From Bacillota bacterium (lineage in GTDB: Bacteria; Bacillota; Clostridia; Acetivibrionales; DSM-1351), in the NCBI GenBank assembly GCA_023417285.1, contig JAEZFR010000113.1:1-35565 (forward strand): a DNA stretch of 35,565 nt, read 5' to 3'. Numbering within the stretch: position 1 is the stretch's first letter; every line of letters begins with the position of its first letter. Made by a program: the position numbers and the translations under genes. Shown piece after piece: positions 1 to 7,664 of the stretch. The notes beneath the pieces are model-generated. The model worked only from the letters and a program-made list of their open reading frames with translations. It was not told where the DNA came from and made no database searches.

Positions 1-2
1 TG

Positions 3-737
3 TATGTTCAGATAATGACAGAAGAGCAGGCTCATAATCACTATGAGAATCCATTTGATATTACAAAAATTTGGCGTCACAAGGAATTCCCACTTATAGA
101 GGTAGGTGTCCTTGAACTAAACCGCAATCCTGAAAACTATTTTGCAGAAGTTGAGCAATCAGCTTTTTCACCTGCACATGTTGTTCCAGGTATAGGATTT
201 TCACCCGATAGATTTTTACAAGGAAGACTTTTTGCTTATGGTGATGCTCAGCGATATAGGCTTGGTGTTAATCATAATCATATACCAGTTAACCGTGCAA
301 AATGCGAGGTCAATGAATATCACAGAGATGGTGCAATGCGCGTAGATGGAAACTATGGAAGGATGCCTGCATATTCTCCAAACAGTGAAGGCTATTGGAC
401 ACCACAACCAGAAGTGGCAGAACCACCTCTGAAGCTTGAAGGTGCTATGTACAGGTTTGATCCAAAGGACGATCCTACAGACGATAATTTCCGTGCAGGT
501 GGCGAACTATATCGCTTAATGACAGAAGATAAGCGTAAGCTTCTGATAGAAAATACTGCTGCTGATATTGCTCCAGTAACAGACAACGTAAAATATCGTC
601 ATGCAGTTCACTGCTATCTGGCTGATACTGAATACGGAGAACGTATTACAGCAGCCATGGGTCTAGATTTAGATAAAGTAAAAGAATTATCAAAGCTGGA
701 CAATAATGGGCTGATTCAGGCAACATTAAAACCATAG
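3..737 (+). CDS. katA: Catalase, C-terminal part (5' end outside window)
   Basis: Monofunctional haem catalase that disproportionates hydrogen peroxide in the cytoplasm. The reading frame is open from the first bases, and the residues before the first ATG (15) read Y-V-Q-I, which continues the conserved catalase block, so the gene starts upstream of the window. Visible family landmarks are the FDITKIW segment, the EVGVLELNRNPENYFAEVEQ block, and RLFAYGDAQRYRLG, which carries the proximal haem-ligand Tyr (RxFxY). HNHIPVN follows. The end lacks the long flavodoxin-like tail of large-subunit catalases, so this is a small-subunit (clade 3-like) enzyme. A strong hairpin follows the stop. Family assignment is very secure; the symbol katA is by convention only. 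Confidence 0.95.
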   Translation, partial: YVQIMTEEQAHNHYENPFDITKIWRHKEFPLIEVGVLELNRNPENYFAEVEQSAFSPAHVVPGIGFSPDRFLQGRLFAYGDAQRYRLGVNHNHIPVNRAKCEVNEYHRDGAMRVDGNYGRMPAYSPNSEGYWTPQPEVAEPPLKLEGAMYRFDPKDDPTDDNFRAGGELYRLMTEDKRKLLIENTAADIAPVTDNVKYRHAVHCYLADTEYGERITAAMGLDLDKVKELSKLDNNGLIQATLKP

Positions 738-762
738 TTTAAAAATAGATTGTTAATAATGA

Positions 763-807
763 GCAGATACCGTTTTTGCAGAGAGCAAAGCATGGTATCT
801 GCTTTTA
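763..807 (+). terminator. Intrinsic terminator after catalase
   Basis: A 9-bp perfect stem, GCAGATACC (763-771) with GGTATCTGC (794-802), is followed by TTTTA. Its loop can form an inner TTTGC/GCAAA stem. It lies 26 bp past the catalase stop and ahead of the blaI promoter. Confidence 0.85.
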
Positions 808-892
808 ATTTGCAACAAAAGTTCCCAAATCTCGGAGATGATTTGGATTTTTACTTCCATTCCGTTGTACATAGTGCCTTCTAATAACCCTA

Positions 893-921
893 TTGACATA
901 TTGGTCTATAAGCTATAGACT
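893..921 (+). promoter_or_regulatory. Promoter of the blaI-blaR1 pair
   Basis: A consensus -35 TTGACA lies at 893-898. A -10-like TAGACT (916-921) sits 17 bp downstream, overlapping the right arm of operator 1; TATAGA at 914-919 is an alternative with a 15-bp spacer. The promoter thus contains the operator, as expected for repression by BlaI. The -35 is certain by sequence; the exact -10 is an inference. Confidence 0.6.
903..921. promoter_or_regulatory. BlaI-type operator 1
   Basis: An inverted repeat of GGTCTAT (903-909), 5 bp, and ATAGACT (915-921). It lies between and over the promoter elements. Arm length and spacing match operator 2 exactly. Confidence 0.7.
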
Positions 922-931
922 GTTAGTATAA

Positions 932-950
932 GGTCTATGGTTTATAGACC
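932..950. promoter_or_regulatory. BlaI-type operator 2
   Basis: A perfect inverted repeat of GGTCTAT (932-938), 5 bp, and ATAGACC (944-950). Its centre is 29 bp from that of operator 1, close to three helical turns. The two sites therefore lie on the same DNA face, suited to cooperative binding of BlaI dimers. Confidence 0.7.
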
Positions 951-1009
951 GAAAGAAGGTCGAAACAGAATTATATATACTAATTCTATAAATAGAGCGG
1001 GAGGCATAT

Positions 1010-1369
1010 ATGAATCATAAGCTTACAGAGAGCGAACAAAGGTTTGCTGATATCATATGGCAGCACCAGCCCATTGGTTCGGGTGAGCTGGTTAAAATAT
1101 GTGAGAAGGAAATGGGGTGGAAAAAGTCCACAACATATACAGTACTTAAAAATTTATGCCAAAAGGGTATTTTGAGAAATGATAATGCTGTAGTATCGTC
1201 TTTGGTTACTAAGGAAGAATACTACTCAGATCAAAGCATACGTTTTGTAGAGGATACCTTCGGGGGCTCCTTGCCTAAATTTTTGACAGCCTTTATCAAC
1301 AGCAAAAAACTGAGTAAGCATCAGGCTGAAGAGTTAAAGAAACTTATTGACGAGCACAAGGAGGTGTAG
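1010..1369 (+). CDS. blaI: BlaI/MecI/CopY-family transcriptional repressor
   Basis: A 119-residue winged-helix repressor of the BlaI/MecI family. Residues 5-70 carry the DNA-binding domain, including the block GWKKSTTYTVLKNLCQKGIL that holds the recognition helix and leads into the wing. The C-terminal third is the helical dimerisation region that BlaR-type proteases cleave in the family. The ribosome binding site GGGAGG sits 6 bp before the ATG. The gene is followed 2 bp later by the membrane protease gene, the classic sensor-repressor pair. Two matching palindromes in its own promoter imply autoregulation. No beta-lactamase gene is adjacent, so the controlled gene beyond the pair itself is unknown. 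The symbol denotes family, not beta-lactam function. Confidence 0.9.
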   Translation: MNHKLTESEQRFADIIWQHQPIGSGELVKICEKEMGWKKSTTYTVLKNLCQKGILRNDNAVVSSLVTKEEYYSDQSIRFVEDTFGGSLPKFLTAFINSKKLSKHQAEELKKLIDEHKEV

Positions 1370-1371
1370 AG

Positions 1372-3003
1372 ATGAGTATGCTATTTATCTCTGTGTTAAA
1401 TATGAGTCTCACTGCAAGTTATGTAATATTATTTGTTATGCTTTGTAGATTATTACTGAAGAAGGCTCCAAAAATTTACTCCTATACCTTATGGAGTGTT
1501 GTAGCTTTTCGCCTAATACTTCCTTTTTCTTTTGAAAGCATATACAGCCTTCTGCCTCAGAAAATAAATACTTCACCAATACCTAAAGACATAATATATC
1601 AGCAAAGTCCTCAGCTTAATAGTGGGATAGGTATAGTTGACTCTTTTATAAGCAAGGCACTGCCTGCTCCTGCTATTGGGGATAGTGTAAACCCGTTGCA
1701 GATTTATTTACAAATAGGAGCGTTTATATGGGTAATAGGTGCGATAGTATTACTTATTTATAGCCTTGTGTCTATTTTAACGCTAAAAAAACAGCTAAAA
1801 AGCGCACAGTTGATAGAGAAAAGTACATATGAGGCAAAAGATTTGAAAACACCCTTTGTACTTGGATTAATAATACCAAAGATATACTTGCCAACTGGAC
1901 TTAGCATACAAGAAAAGGGCTATATTCTACTGCATGAGCAGACCCATATTAATAGAAAAGATCATATTATTAAGACTTTTGCTTTCCTAATATTATGTAT
2001 CCATTGGTTTAATCCTCTTGTATGGATCGCATTTATGTTAATGAGCATGGACATGGAGCTATCCTGTGACGAAAGAGTATTAAAAGAAGTGGGGAATGAT
2101 ATAAAAAAGCCCTATGCCATTACATTATTATCCCTTGCTAGTGGAAGACACATTTTAAACGGGAGCCCTCTTGCATTTGGTGAGGGAAGTATTAAGGGAA
2201 GAATTAATAATATTTTAGATTATAAGAAACCGAAGTTTTGGTTCATTACAACGGTGATAATTGTAGTTGTTGCTGTATCTGTTGGACTTGTATCTAATCC
2301 TCGTAGCAATGCTCCTTCAATGCCATGGGCAAAGTCATTACAGCCTGAGGATATTGAAAGTATAGAGCTGGTTTTAAGTCCTTCGGAGCAAAAGGAACAG
2401 TACAGAAGTTTTGAAACAGAAGAAGAGAAGGCTGCAATTATTAAGCTAATCAATAGTAGTAACGGAACACTTATAAATAATCCAGAGAGTATATCGGGAA
2501 GAGTTCAGACTTTTTATATTACATTGAAAAATGGTGAGGTGCACCATTTCATAAATAGCGGTAACACCTATTTAATTATTGATGGGGATACATATAAAGC
2601 AAGTCGGGACTGGCTAAATAGTTGGAATTATGAAGGCAATAGTGATGTGCCAGCTGGTTTTTGGGAAAGAGCAGGCATAAAGGTTACATCCTACCAGCTT
2701 ATATGGTTAAAGAAAGGGGAAGTGGAACGAACTATAGCTCCCCTCAACAAGGACGATAGTAAGCTTGCAAAGGACATTATAATGAACTACATGATTAGGT
2801 CGGCAGCATGGCCAGGCGTTGATATTAATACCTTGGAGGATTGTTACCTCTTGAGAACAACCTATTCTGACGGTACTACATCAGAAAATTATGCGTATTT
2901 ACATGAAGGTAAGGCTGTAATGCAGCACGGAAAAGATGGCCATTATACTATCGTTGATACTGGGCTGTATGAAAGATTGGTACAATTAATTGATGAGAAT
3001 TAA
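1372..3003 (+). CDS. blaR1: BlaR1/MecR1-type M56 membrane metallopeptidase
   Basis: A polytopic membrane zinc protease that signals to its BlaI partner. The N-terminal half has hydrophobic segments at about residues 6-28, 38-55, 110-135 and 200-222, with the zinc motif H188-E-Q-T-H192 before the last of these and the family block MELSCDERVL downstream. A further membrane segment follows at about 290-308. The remaining roughly 230 residues, presumably extracellular, show no SxxK/SxN/KTG penicillin-binding motifs, unlike true BlaR1, so the ligand is probably not a beta-lactam. The start is preceded by AAGGAGGTG, which overlaps the end of blaI; the two genes are translationally linked. The family is secure, the inducing signal is unknown. 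Confidence 0.88.
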   Translation: MSMLFISVLNMSLTASYVILFVMLCRLLLKKAPKIYSYTLWSVVAFRLILPFSFESIYSLLPQKINTSPIPKDIIYQQSPQLNSGIGIVDSFISKALPAPAIGDSVNPLQIYLQIGAFIWVIGAIVLLIYSLVSILTLKKQLKSAQLIEKSTYEAKDLKTPFVLGLIIPKIYLPTGLSIQEKGYILLHEQTHINRKDHIIKTFAFLILCIHWFNPLVWIAFMLMSMDMELSCDERVLKEVGNDIKKPYAITLLSLASGRHILNGSPLAFGEGSIKGRINNILDYKKPKFWFITTVIIVVVAVSVGLVSNPRSNAPSMPWAKSLQPEDIESIELVLSPSEQKEQYRSFETEEEKAAIIKLINSSNGTLINNPESISGRVQTFYITLKNGEVHHFINSGNTYLIIDGDTYKASRDWLNSWNYEGNSDVPAGFWERAGIKVTSYQLIWLKKGEVERTIAPLNKDDSKLAKDIIMNYMIRSAAWPGVDINTLEDCYLLRTTYSDGTTSENYAYLHEGKAVMQHGKDGHYTIVDTGLYERLVQLIDEN

Positions 3004-3078
3004 ATACTATAAGCAGCTTAAGCCTATTAATGGTTTTAATACTTAATAAAAATCTGATTACTGCTTAACTGCTCAAAA

Positions 3079-3122
3079 GGCACACTACACCAATGGATAA
3101 TTGGTGCAATGTGCCTTTTTTT
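3079..3122. terminator. Terminator between blaR1 and the convergent MFS gene
   Basis: A 16-nt arm pair (3079-3094 and 3100-3115, two mismatches) is followed by seven T on the plus strand and preceded by AAAA. It can therefore serve blaR1 and, less strongly, the minus-strand MFS gene that ends at 3131. Confidence 0.85.
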
Positions 3123-3130
3123 AGATACAT

Positions 3131-4471
3131 TTATAGGTCTGTTGTTCCTTCACCTAGATATGGTTTTAGATCTTTTGTTTCTAGCTTCCAAATATTTTTG
3201 TCGGCTCTAAATGGCAAGCAAGATAATGCTCCAAACAAGCCAATTACAAAAAATAGCATTGCAGCACCAGAGCCTTTTCCTGATCCGAACAGTGTAATCC
3301 ACAGACTACTCGTGGATTGTGCTGCCATAAAGGGTTCAAAAACCCTGTCGACCAAAAACCCTCCACATAGATAACCCAATGGAATGGTAAAGAACTGTAA
3401 AGAATTTCTCACAGAATAAACTCTACCTTGCATTTCTATGGGGATTTTGGTACGAAACAATACATCCATATTAGCACCCATAACAGGAATGAATATCCAT
3501 CCCAAGACTGCCCCTATACACCATACTGGTATACTTCTTCCAAAAGCAAGGATAAAGTTCTCCGTACTCATGGAAAAAAGCAAACAATTACATATAACCC
3601 GAACTCGGCTTTTAGGGGGTGGCATAAAAGAAACTAATATGCTCCCCAATAAGGTTGCCAATCCGGTAACTGTATTGACGGCACCAAGAGCTACTTCTCC
3701 GGCGCCACTTCTTGATAGCATCATCGCAGGCAACGCTGCATTGAAGATAGAAGCGGTAAAATTAATTACTGCCAAAAACAGCATCAAATCCAGTATGCCC
3801 CGGTTATCCCAAAGGTACCTAATCCCACCCTTTACCAGCTGTATCACTGTTTCACCCGCCGCCTTGATATCCTCTTTAACTTTTGGTATTTTAATAAAGC
3901 ATAACAGTGCTATAAAAGCCACCACAAATGTAATCAAATCAAATAATATGATGAAATAAATATTTGTAAATGAGAGCATTGCTGTAGCAATTACGGGGGT
4001 CAAAATAGTGACCAGTGAATTCGAAAACGAACGCAATCCACTTACCTTCTGATAGTGCTTCTGTGGTGCAAGCAGACTGATGGTCACTTCTGAGGCTGGC
4101 TGCTGTACAGTATTCATCAACCCATTTAAAGCGTTAATCAAATACAGATGCCAAATATGGAGATTACCAGTTGTCAGCAGAATAAGTACGCAAACAGAAC
4201 AAACCGCCGCAACACTATCACAAGCAAGCATTGTAACCTTTTTGTTCCAGCGATTGCTCAATGCACCTGCGAAAATACTAAGTAATACATAGGGTGCATA
4301 TGAACATACAGCTAAAACCGAGGTGGTAAGAGCCGATCCTTGCTGCTGATATGACCAGATTACCAGTGCAAAATTGGTCATTGCACTACCAAGTGCCGAA
4401 AATGACTGCGTAATCCATAGAATCAGGAAGGTACGTAGTTCCTTAATAGGCGCTATTAAATTTTTTATCAT
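3131..4471 (-). CDS. MFS exporter, drug-efflux (Mef/EntS-like) type
   Basis: A 446-residue major facilitator with about 12 hydrophobic segments. The loop between helices 2 and 3 (residues 69-78, GALSNRWNKK) is the usual MFS motif A position. The overall sequence, including the QQPASEVTISLLAP block after helix 4 and the MQGRVYSVRNS block in the second half, matches the MFS_3 branch that contains macrolide exporters and enterobactin exporter EntS. The probable role is proton-driven export of a drug or small molecule. The start ATG follows AGAGGAG. A 12-codon leader ORF and hairpins lie just upstream, an arrangement typical of antibiotic-inducible resistance genes, which supports a drug substrate. 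The exact substrate cannot be told from sequence. Confidence 0.85.
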   Translation of the reverse strand: MIKNLIAPIKELRTFLILWITQSFSALGSAMTNFALVIWSYQQQGSALTTSVLAVCSYAPYVLLSIFAGALSNRWNKKVTMLACDSVAAVCSVCVLILLTTGNLHIWHLYLINALNGLMNTVQQPASEVTISLLAPQKHYQKVSGLRSFSNSLVTILTPVIATAMLSFTNIYFIILFDLITFVVAFIALLCFIKIPKVKEDIKAAGETVIQLVKGGIRYLWDNRGILDLMLFLAVINFTASIFNAALPAMMLSRSGAGEVALGAVNTVTGLATLLGSILVSFMPPPKSRVRVICNCLLFSMSTENFILAFGRSIPVWCIGAVLGWIFIPVMGANMDVLFRTKIPIEMQGRVYSVRNSLQFFTIPLGYLCGGFLVDRVFEPFMAAQSTSSLWITLFGSGKGSGAAMLFFVIGLFGALSCLPFRADKNIWKLETKDLKPYLGEGTTDL

Positions 4472-4537
4472 GACTTTGCTCCTCTTTCAAAATTAATAAT
4501 AATGAAAGTGCAAAGCCTAACGGACGAAATTTATCCG

Positions 4538-4574
4538 CTCCGTGCAGTTTCCCCCAATCAGGCCTCACACGGAG
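4538..4574 (-). promoter_or_regulatory. Attenuator-like hairpin overlapping the leader peptide
   Basis: On the minus strand CTCCGTG (from 4574 down) pairs perfectly with CACGGAG (ending at 4538) around a 23-nt loop that holds the leader stop codon. The leader segment TGCTCC can alternatively pair with GGAGCA of the exporter's own ribosome binding site, and a smaller hairpin CGGA/TCCG lies at 4521-4537. No good U-tract follows, so control of translation initiation is more likely than transcription termination. Confidence 0.5.
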
Positions 4575-4596
4575 CATTGACAATGCAGAGTTGCAT
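4558..4596 (-). CDS. 12-codon leader peptide upstream of the MFS exporter
   Basis: A small ORF encoding MQLCIVNAPCEA then TGA, with an excellent ribosome binding site AAAGGAGGTT (about 4601-4610 on this strand) five to six bases before its ATG. It lies 86 bp upstream of the exporter start and inside sequence able to form competing hairpins. Short leaders of this kind precede many macrolide, lincosamide and multidrug efflux genes in Firmicutes, where drug-stalled ribosomes on the leader release expression. Translation and stalling are inferred; the ORF, its ribosome binding site and the hairpins are visible. Confidence 0.6.
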   Translation of the reverse strand: MQLCIVNAPCEA

Positions 4597-4627
4597 CTTT
4601 AACCTCCTTTTAATTTACTTCTATTTT

Positions 4628-4693
4628 TAAAATCTATAATCTGAGTAAAATCTATAAATCTGCCTAAAATTTATAATCCTCTATAAATCCTAG
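4628..4693. repeat. Degenerate 17-19 bp tandem repeat in the exporter 5' region
   Basis: Three and a half units beginning TAAAATCTATAATCTGAG (4628-4645), then 4646-4664, 4665-4681 and a partial unit 4682-4693. It lies in the untranslated leader of the MFS transcript between promoter and leader peptide. Confidence 0.65.
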
Positions 4694-4702
4694 CAATCAA
4701 TA

Positions 4703-4738
4703 CTTCTATATTTTACCATGAGTTTCCTGCAAAAACAA
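4703..4738 (-). promoter_or_regulatory. Probable promoter of the MFS exporter transcript
   Basis: On the minus strand TTGTTT (4738-4733) is followed after 17 bp by TAAAAT (4715-4710), which is preceded by TGG and so has an extended -10. Transcription would start near 4703, giving a leader RNA of about 230 nt containing the repeats and the leader peptide. Confidence 0.5.
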
Positions 4739-4888
4739 TTATATCGCTATTGTCTTTATAGTGCTATTACTTTATATAGCTGTAGGTCTACTCACTATTG
4801 CTTTGAAAGAACTAAATAATTATAGTACAGATTTTATATTATGACATGTTGTTGACATATTTAACCCTGTATAATGGAGTTATATTTA

Positions 4889-4945
4889 TAAGACAAAGGC
4901 TATAGTAAGACAAAAGTTTTTATATTAATAAGACAAAAGTTTATT
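4889..4945. repeat. TAAGACAAA direct repeats upstream of the radical SAM gene
   Basis: TAAGACAAA occurs at 4889-4897, 4906-4914 and 4929-4937; the last two continue as AGTTT. The rest of 4740-4995 holds AT-rich sequence with a TATAAT at 4870-4875, a possible -10 for the radical SAM gene. No convincing -35 sits at normal spacing. Confidence 0.5.
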
Positions 4946-4995
4946 ATTAAAATAGTTACCCATATATACAGCTAAAAGCATAAGGAGGTAGAGCG

Positions 4996-5889
4996 ATGCA
5001 TTTTGCTCAGGCAAAGGGAATATTATCATCAAGCAATGGTATGAATGTGTACCGTGGTTGTACTCATGGTTGTATCTATTGTGACAGTAGAAGTAAATGC
5101 TATGGATTCACTCATGACTTTGAGGACATAGAAGTAAAGCAAAATGCACCAGAACTTTTAGAGAAAGCCCTTCGTTCGAAACGCAAGAAATGTATGATTG
5201 GAACAGGTGCAATGTGTGATCCCTATATGCACTGTGAAGAAAGTGTAAGGCTGACAAGAAAGTGTCTGGAAATCATTGATGAGTATAAATTTGGGCTCGC
5301 CATTCAAACAAAGTCAGACCTTATATTGAGGGATTTAGACTTGCTGAAAAGTATCAATAAGAAGTCAAAGTGTGTAGTCCAAATGACAATGACTACTTTT
5401 AATGAAAGCTTGTGTAAAATAATAGAGCCAAATGTATGTACAACCAAGAGAAGGTTTGAGGTGCTGGAAATTTTAAGGGACAATGATATCCCAACCGTTG
5501 TTTGGATAACTCCAATTTTGCCATTTATAAATGATACAATAGATAACTTGGAGGGGATTTTAGGTTATTGCATTGCTGCAAAAGTAAAGGGGATTATTAA
5601 CTTCGGAATTGGGATGACGTTAAGGGAAGGGGATAGAGAATACTATTATATGAAGTTAGATGAACACTTTCCTGGATTGCGGTCTAAATACCACAAAAAG
5701 TACGGGTATGCTTATGAGATAAATAGTGATAATAACGCTCAACTACATCAACTTCTGATAAGCACTTGTAAAGAGCATAATATTTTATGCGATCCGAATG
5801 AAGTTTTCTCCTACCTTCATAAGTTTCCTGATAATAATATTATTAATTACCAACTACCGCTGTTGGGCGGTAACAATGAATTCATATAA
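4996..5889 (+). CDS. SPL-family radical SAM protein
   Basis: A 297-residue radical S-adenosylmethionine enzyme. The iron-sulphur motif C22-x3-C26-x2-C29 (RGCTHGCIYCD) starts the partial TIM barrel. CMIGTGAMCDPYMHCEE and AIQTKSDLILRDLDLL are typical of the branch annotated as SPL-like (distant relatives of spore photoproduct lyase, Rv2578c-type). It lacks the N-terminal region of true spore photoproduct lyase, so DNA repair is not implied. Substrate unknown. The ATG follows AAGGAGG at 6-7 bp spacing. It stands alone, with a terminator behind it and its own upstream region, so it is probably a single-gene unit. Confidence 0.85.
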   Translation: MHFAQAKGILSSSNGMNVYRGCTHGCIYCDSRSKCYGFTHDFEDIEVKQNAPELLEKALRSKRKKCMIGTGAMCDPYMHCEESVRLTRKCLEIIDEYKFGLAIQTKSDLILRDLDLLKSINKKSKCVVQMTMTTFNESLCKIIEPNVCTTKRRFEVLEILRDNDIPTVVWITPILPFINDTIDNLEGILGYCIAAKVKGIINFGIGMTLREGDREYYYMKLDEHFPGLRSKYHKKYGYAYEINSDNNAQLHQLLISTCKEHNILCDPNEVFSYLHKFPDNNIINYQLPLLGGNNEFI

Positions 5890-5895
5890 ATAAAA

Positions 5896-5936
5896 AGTAA
5901 GGGACTACTTTTTACAAGTAGCCCCTTACTATTCTT
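5896..5936. terminator. Bidirectional terminator between the radical SAM and SDR genes
   Basis: Arms 5896-5908 and 5918-5930 (13 nt, one mismatch). On the minus strand the stem is followed by CTTTTTATT, a good U-tract ending the SDR operon; on the plus strand it is followed by ATTCTT. Confidence 0.8.
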
Positions 5937-5940
5937 AGCC

Positions 5941-6705
5941 TTAAATACAGGTAAATGCTCCATCAACCACAATATCAGAACCAGTGGTAAAACTCGATGC
6001 GTCACTTGCAAGGTAAAGGACTGCTCCTTGAAGCTCCTCAGGAGTACCCATACGTCTTACTGGAGTGGACTGGACCCAGGTAGGAATCCAATCTGTAGCC
6101 TTTAGTGTCATCTCAGTGCCTATATAGCCAGGACTTATAGAGTTAACTCTCACATTGTATTGTGCCCATTCTACAGCAAGTGATTTTGTTAGCATTATAA
6201 CACCGGCCTTAGATGCATTATAGGCACTCTGTGGCTGTGGCACATTAACAATATGACCTGACATTGATGCGGTATTTATAATGCAGCCTTTTTTATTTTT
6301 TATCATCACACGCCCAACTGCCTGGGAGGTTAGGAACACTCCTGTCAAATTAACGTCTATGACCTTCTTCCAGTCTTCATAGGACATTTCTTCAGCCTTG
6401 ACATTTACACATATTCCAGCATTGTTAAAAGCAATATCTATTGTTCCGAATTCTGCTACTATATTATCAATCATTTTATTTACATCATCAGGGTTTGTTA
6501 CGTCTGTTTTTACAGCGATGCTATTTACTCCTAATAATTTAATCTCTCTAGAGGTTTTTTCTGCCTCGTGAATATCCATGTCAACTATTGCAACATCAGC
6601 ACCTGCTTTGGCTAATGCAATTGCAGCACACTTGCCTATACCACGTGCTCCCCCCGTTACATATGCCTTTTTCCCCGTGAGGTTAAATTGACTAATAATA
6701 TCCAT
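5941..6705 (-). CDS. SDR-family NAD(P)-dependent sugar/polyol oxidoreductase
   Basis: A 254-residue classical short-chain dehydrogenase. It shows the cofactor motif TGGARGIG (17-24), NNAG (94-97) and the catalytic Ser147, Tyr162 and Lys166 (YNASK). Asp42 at the end of the second strand favours NAD(H) over NADP(H). SDRs of this kind act on polyols and ketoses (arabinitol, sorbitol or gluconate 5-dehydrogenase-like). It is the last gene of a leftward run FAD B - FAD A - D-allulose 3-epimerase - SDR, so it likely interconverts a ketose and a polyol or a keto-sugar intermediate of that pathway. The ATG follows AAGGGAGAT. Fold and cofactor are sure; the substrate is inferred from neighbours. Confidence 0.88.
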   Translation of the reverse strand: MDIISQFNLTGKKAYVTGGARGIGKCAAIALAKAGADVAIVDMDIHEAEKTSREIKLLGVNSIAVKTDVTNPDDVNKMIDNIVAEFGTIDIAFNNAGICVNVKAEEMSYEDWKKVIDVNLTGVFLTSQAVGRVMIKNKKGCIINTASMSGHIVNVPQPQSAYNASKAGVIMLTKSLAVEWAQYNVRVNSISPGYIGTEMTLKATDWIPTWVQSTPVRRMGTPEELQGAVLYLASDASSFTTGSDIVVDGAFTCI

Positions 6706-6748
6706 AAAATCATCTCCCTTATCAAATAAGATAACTAAACATAATTGA

Positions 6749-7627
6749 CTATGGTCTACGGCGATCTAACATATATCTGGAGAAATCAAGTGCGGCTTTT
6801 GCATCCATGTCTAGCATTTCCTCATTTGCACCATTACTAATATCTCTCCAAACCTTTATATTTGAACCCACTGTTCCACCCATTTTTACAAAGGGTTCCA
6901 TAACAATGCTGCCATTATAACATATATCTGATAGTGCTTCGCCAATCTCATTCCACGGAGTTCTTCCTCTGCCAGGTACTTTACGATTGCATTCTCCAGT
7001 ATGTAAATGGCCAAGATATTGTCCCGCAGTTCTTATTGCTCCACCAATGCTATCTTCTTCGATATTCATATGAAAGGTGTCTAACATTACCTTTACATTA
7101 GGATGACCGACTTCTTTTACAAAAGCTACACCTTCTTGAGCAGTATTGATTAAATAATTCTCAAATCTGTTCAACACTTCAAGGCAGAAGTCAACACCGC
7201 AGTCCTCTGCTACCTTGGCAACCTCACGAACTCCCTGTACACTGCGTTCCCAATCTCCCTTTTTGTCAATTGCTTTTGTATAATCAACAGGCCAATAGGA
7301 ATATAAAGCCCCACCTATCAGATGCACATCTAACTTGTACAGACGTTTTAACAAATCTGTATAAAAGGCTATAGCATTCTTTCTCACAGCAGGATCAGAC
7401 GATGACAGATTCTGCTCTGCTCTTGGTCCATGACCCACTGTAAGAGTAATTCCATTACTATTAGCGCATGCTCTTAGCTCGTTTATCTGACTGTCACTGT
7501 AAAAGGGTATTGGTGAAGCAGCAATTTCAAGTATATCAAAGCCGAGCTTGGCAGCCTTCTCAATATAATATTTGTAGTCAGCTTCCCATTCCTGCTCCCA
7601 ATATGCGTAATAAATACCATGTTTCAT
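6749..7627 (-). CDS. dpe: D-psicose (D-allulose) 3-epimerase
   Basis: A 292-residue TIM-barrel ketose 3-epimerase that interconverts D-fructose and D-allulose using a divalent metal (Mn or Co). From MKHGIYYAYW onward it follows, from memory, the characterised Clostridium cellulolyticum enzyme nearly residue for residue. All functional residues fall at the same numbers: metal ligands E150, D183, H209 and E244, and substrate residues E156, H186 and R215. The ATG at 7627 is chosen because it follows AAGGAGG and matches the known N-terminus. An in-frame ATG at 7681 would add 18 residues unlike the family and overlap the upstream FAD gene. It sits between two FAD oxidoreductase genes and an SDR; with the fructokinase-like gene at 26277 it would feed allulose into glycolysis. 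Confidence 0.93.
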   Translation of the reverse strand: MKHGIYYAYWEQEWEADYKYYIEKAAKLGFDILEIAASPIPFYSDSQINELRACANSNGITLTVGHGPRAEQNLSSSDPAVRKNAIAFYTDLLKRLYKLDVHLIGGALYSYWPVDYTKAIDKKGDWERSVQGVREVAKVAEDCGVDFCLEVLNRFENYLINTAQEGVAFVKEVGHPNVKVMLDTFHMNIEEDSIGGAIRTAGQYLGHLHTGECNRKVPGRGRTPWNEIGEALSDICYNGSIVMEPFVKMGGTVGSNIKVWRDISNGANEEMLDMDAKAALDFSRYMLDRRRP

Positions 7628-7664
7628 AAATAGCGTCCTCCTTATACATGTAATACTATCTGCT

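Noticed and set aside
3438..3959. 173-codon plus-strand ORF opposite the MFS gene
   Set aside because: It lies wholly antisense to a clear transporter gene, its translation has no recognisable family and it has no ribosome binding site. It is a shadow frame.
4852..4875. TTGACA (4852-4857) with TATAAT (4870-4875) as the radical SAM promoter
   Set aside because: The spacer is only 12 bp, too short for a normal sigma-A promoter. The TATAAT may still be used with another upstream element.
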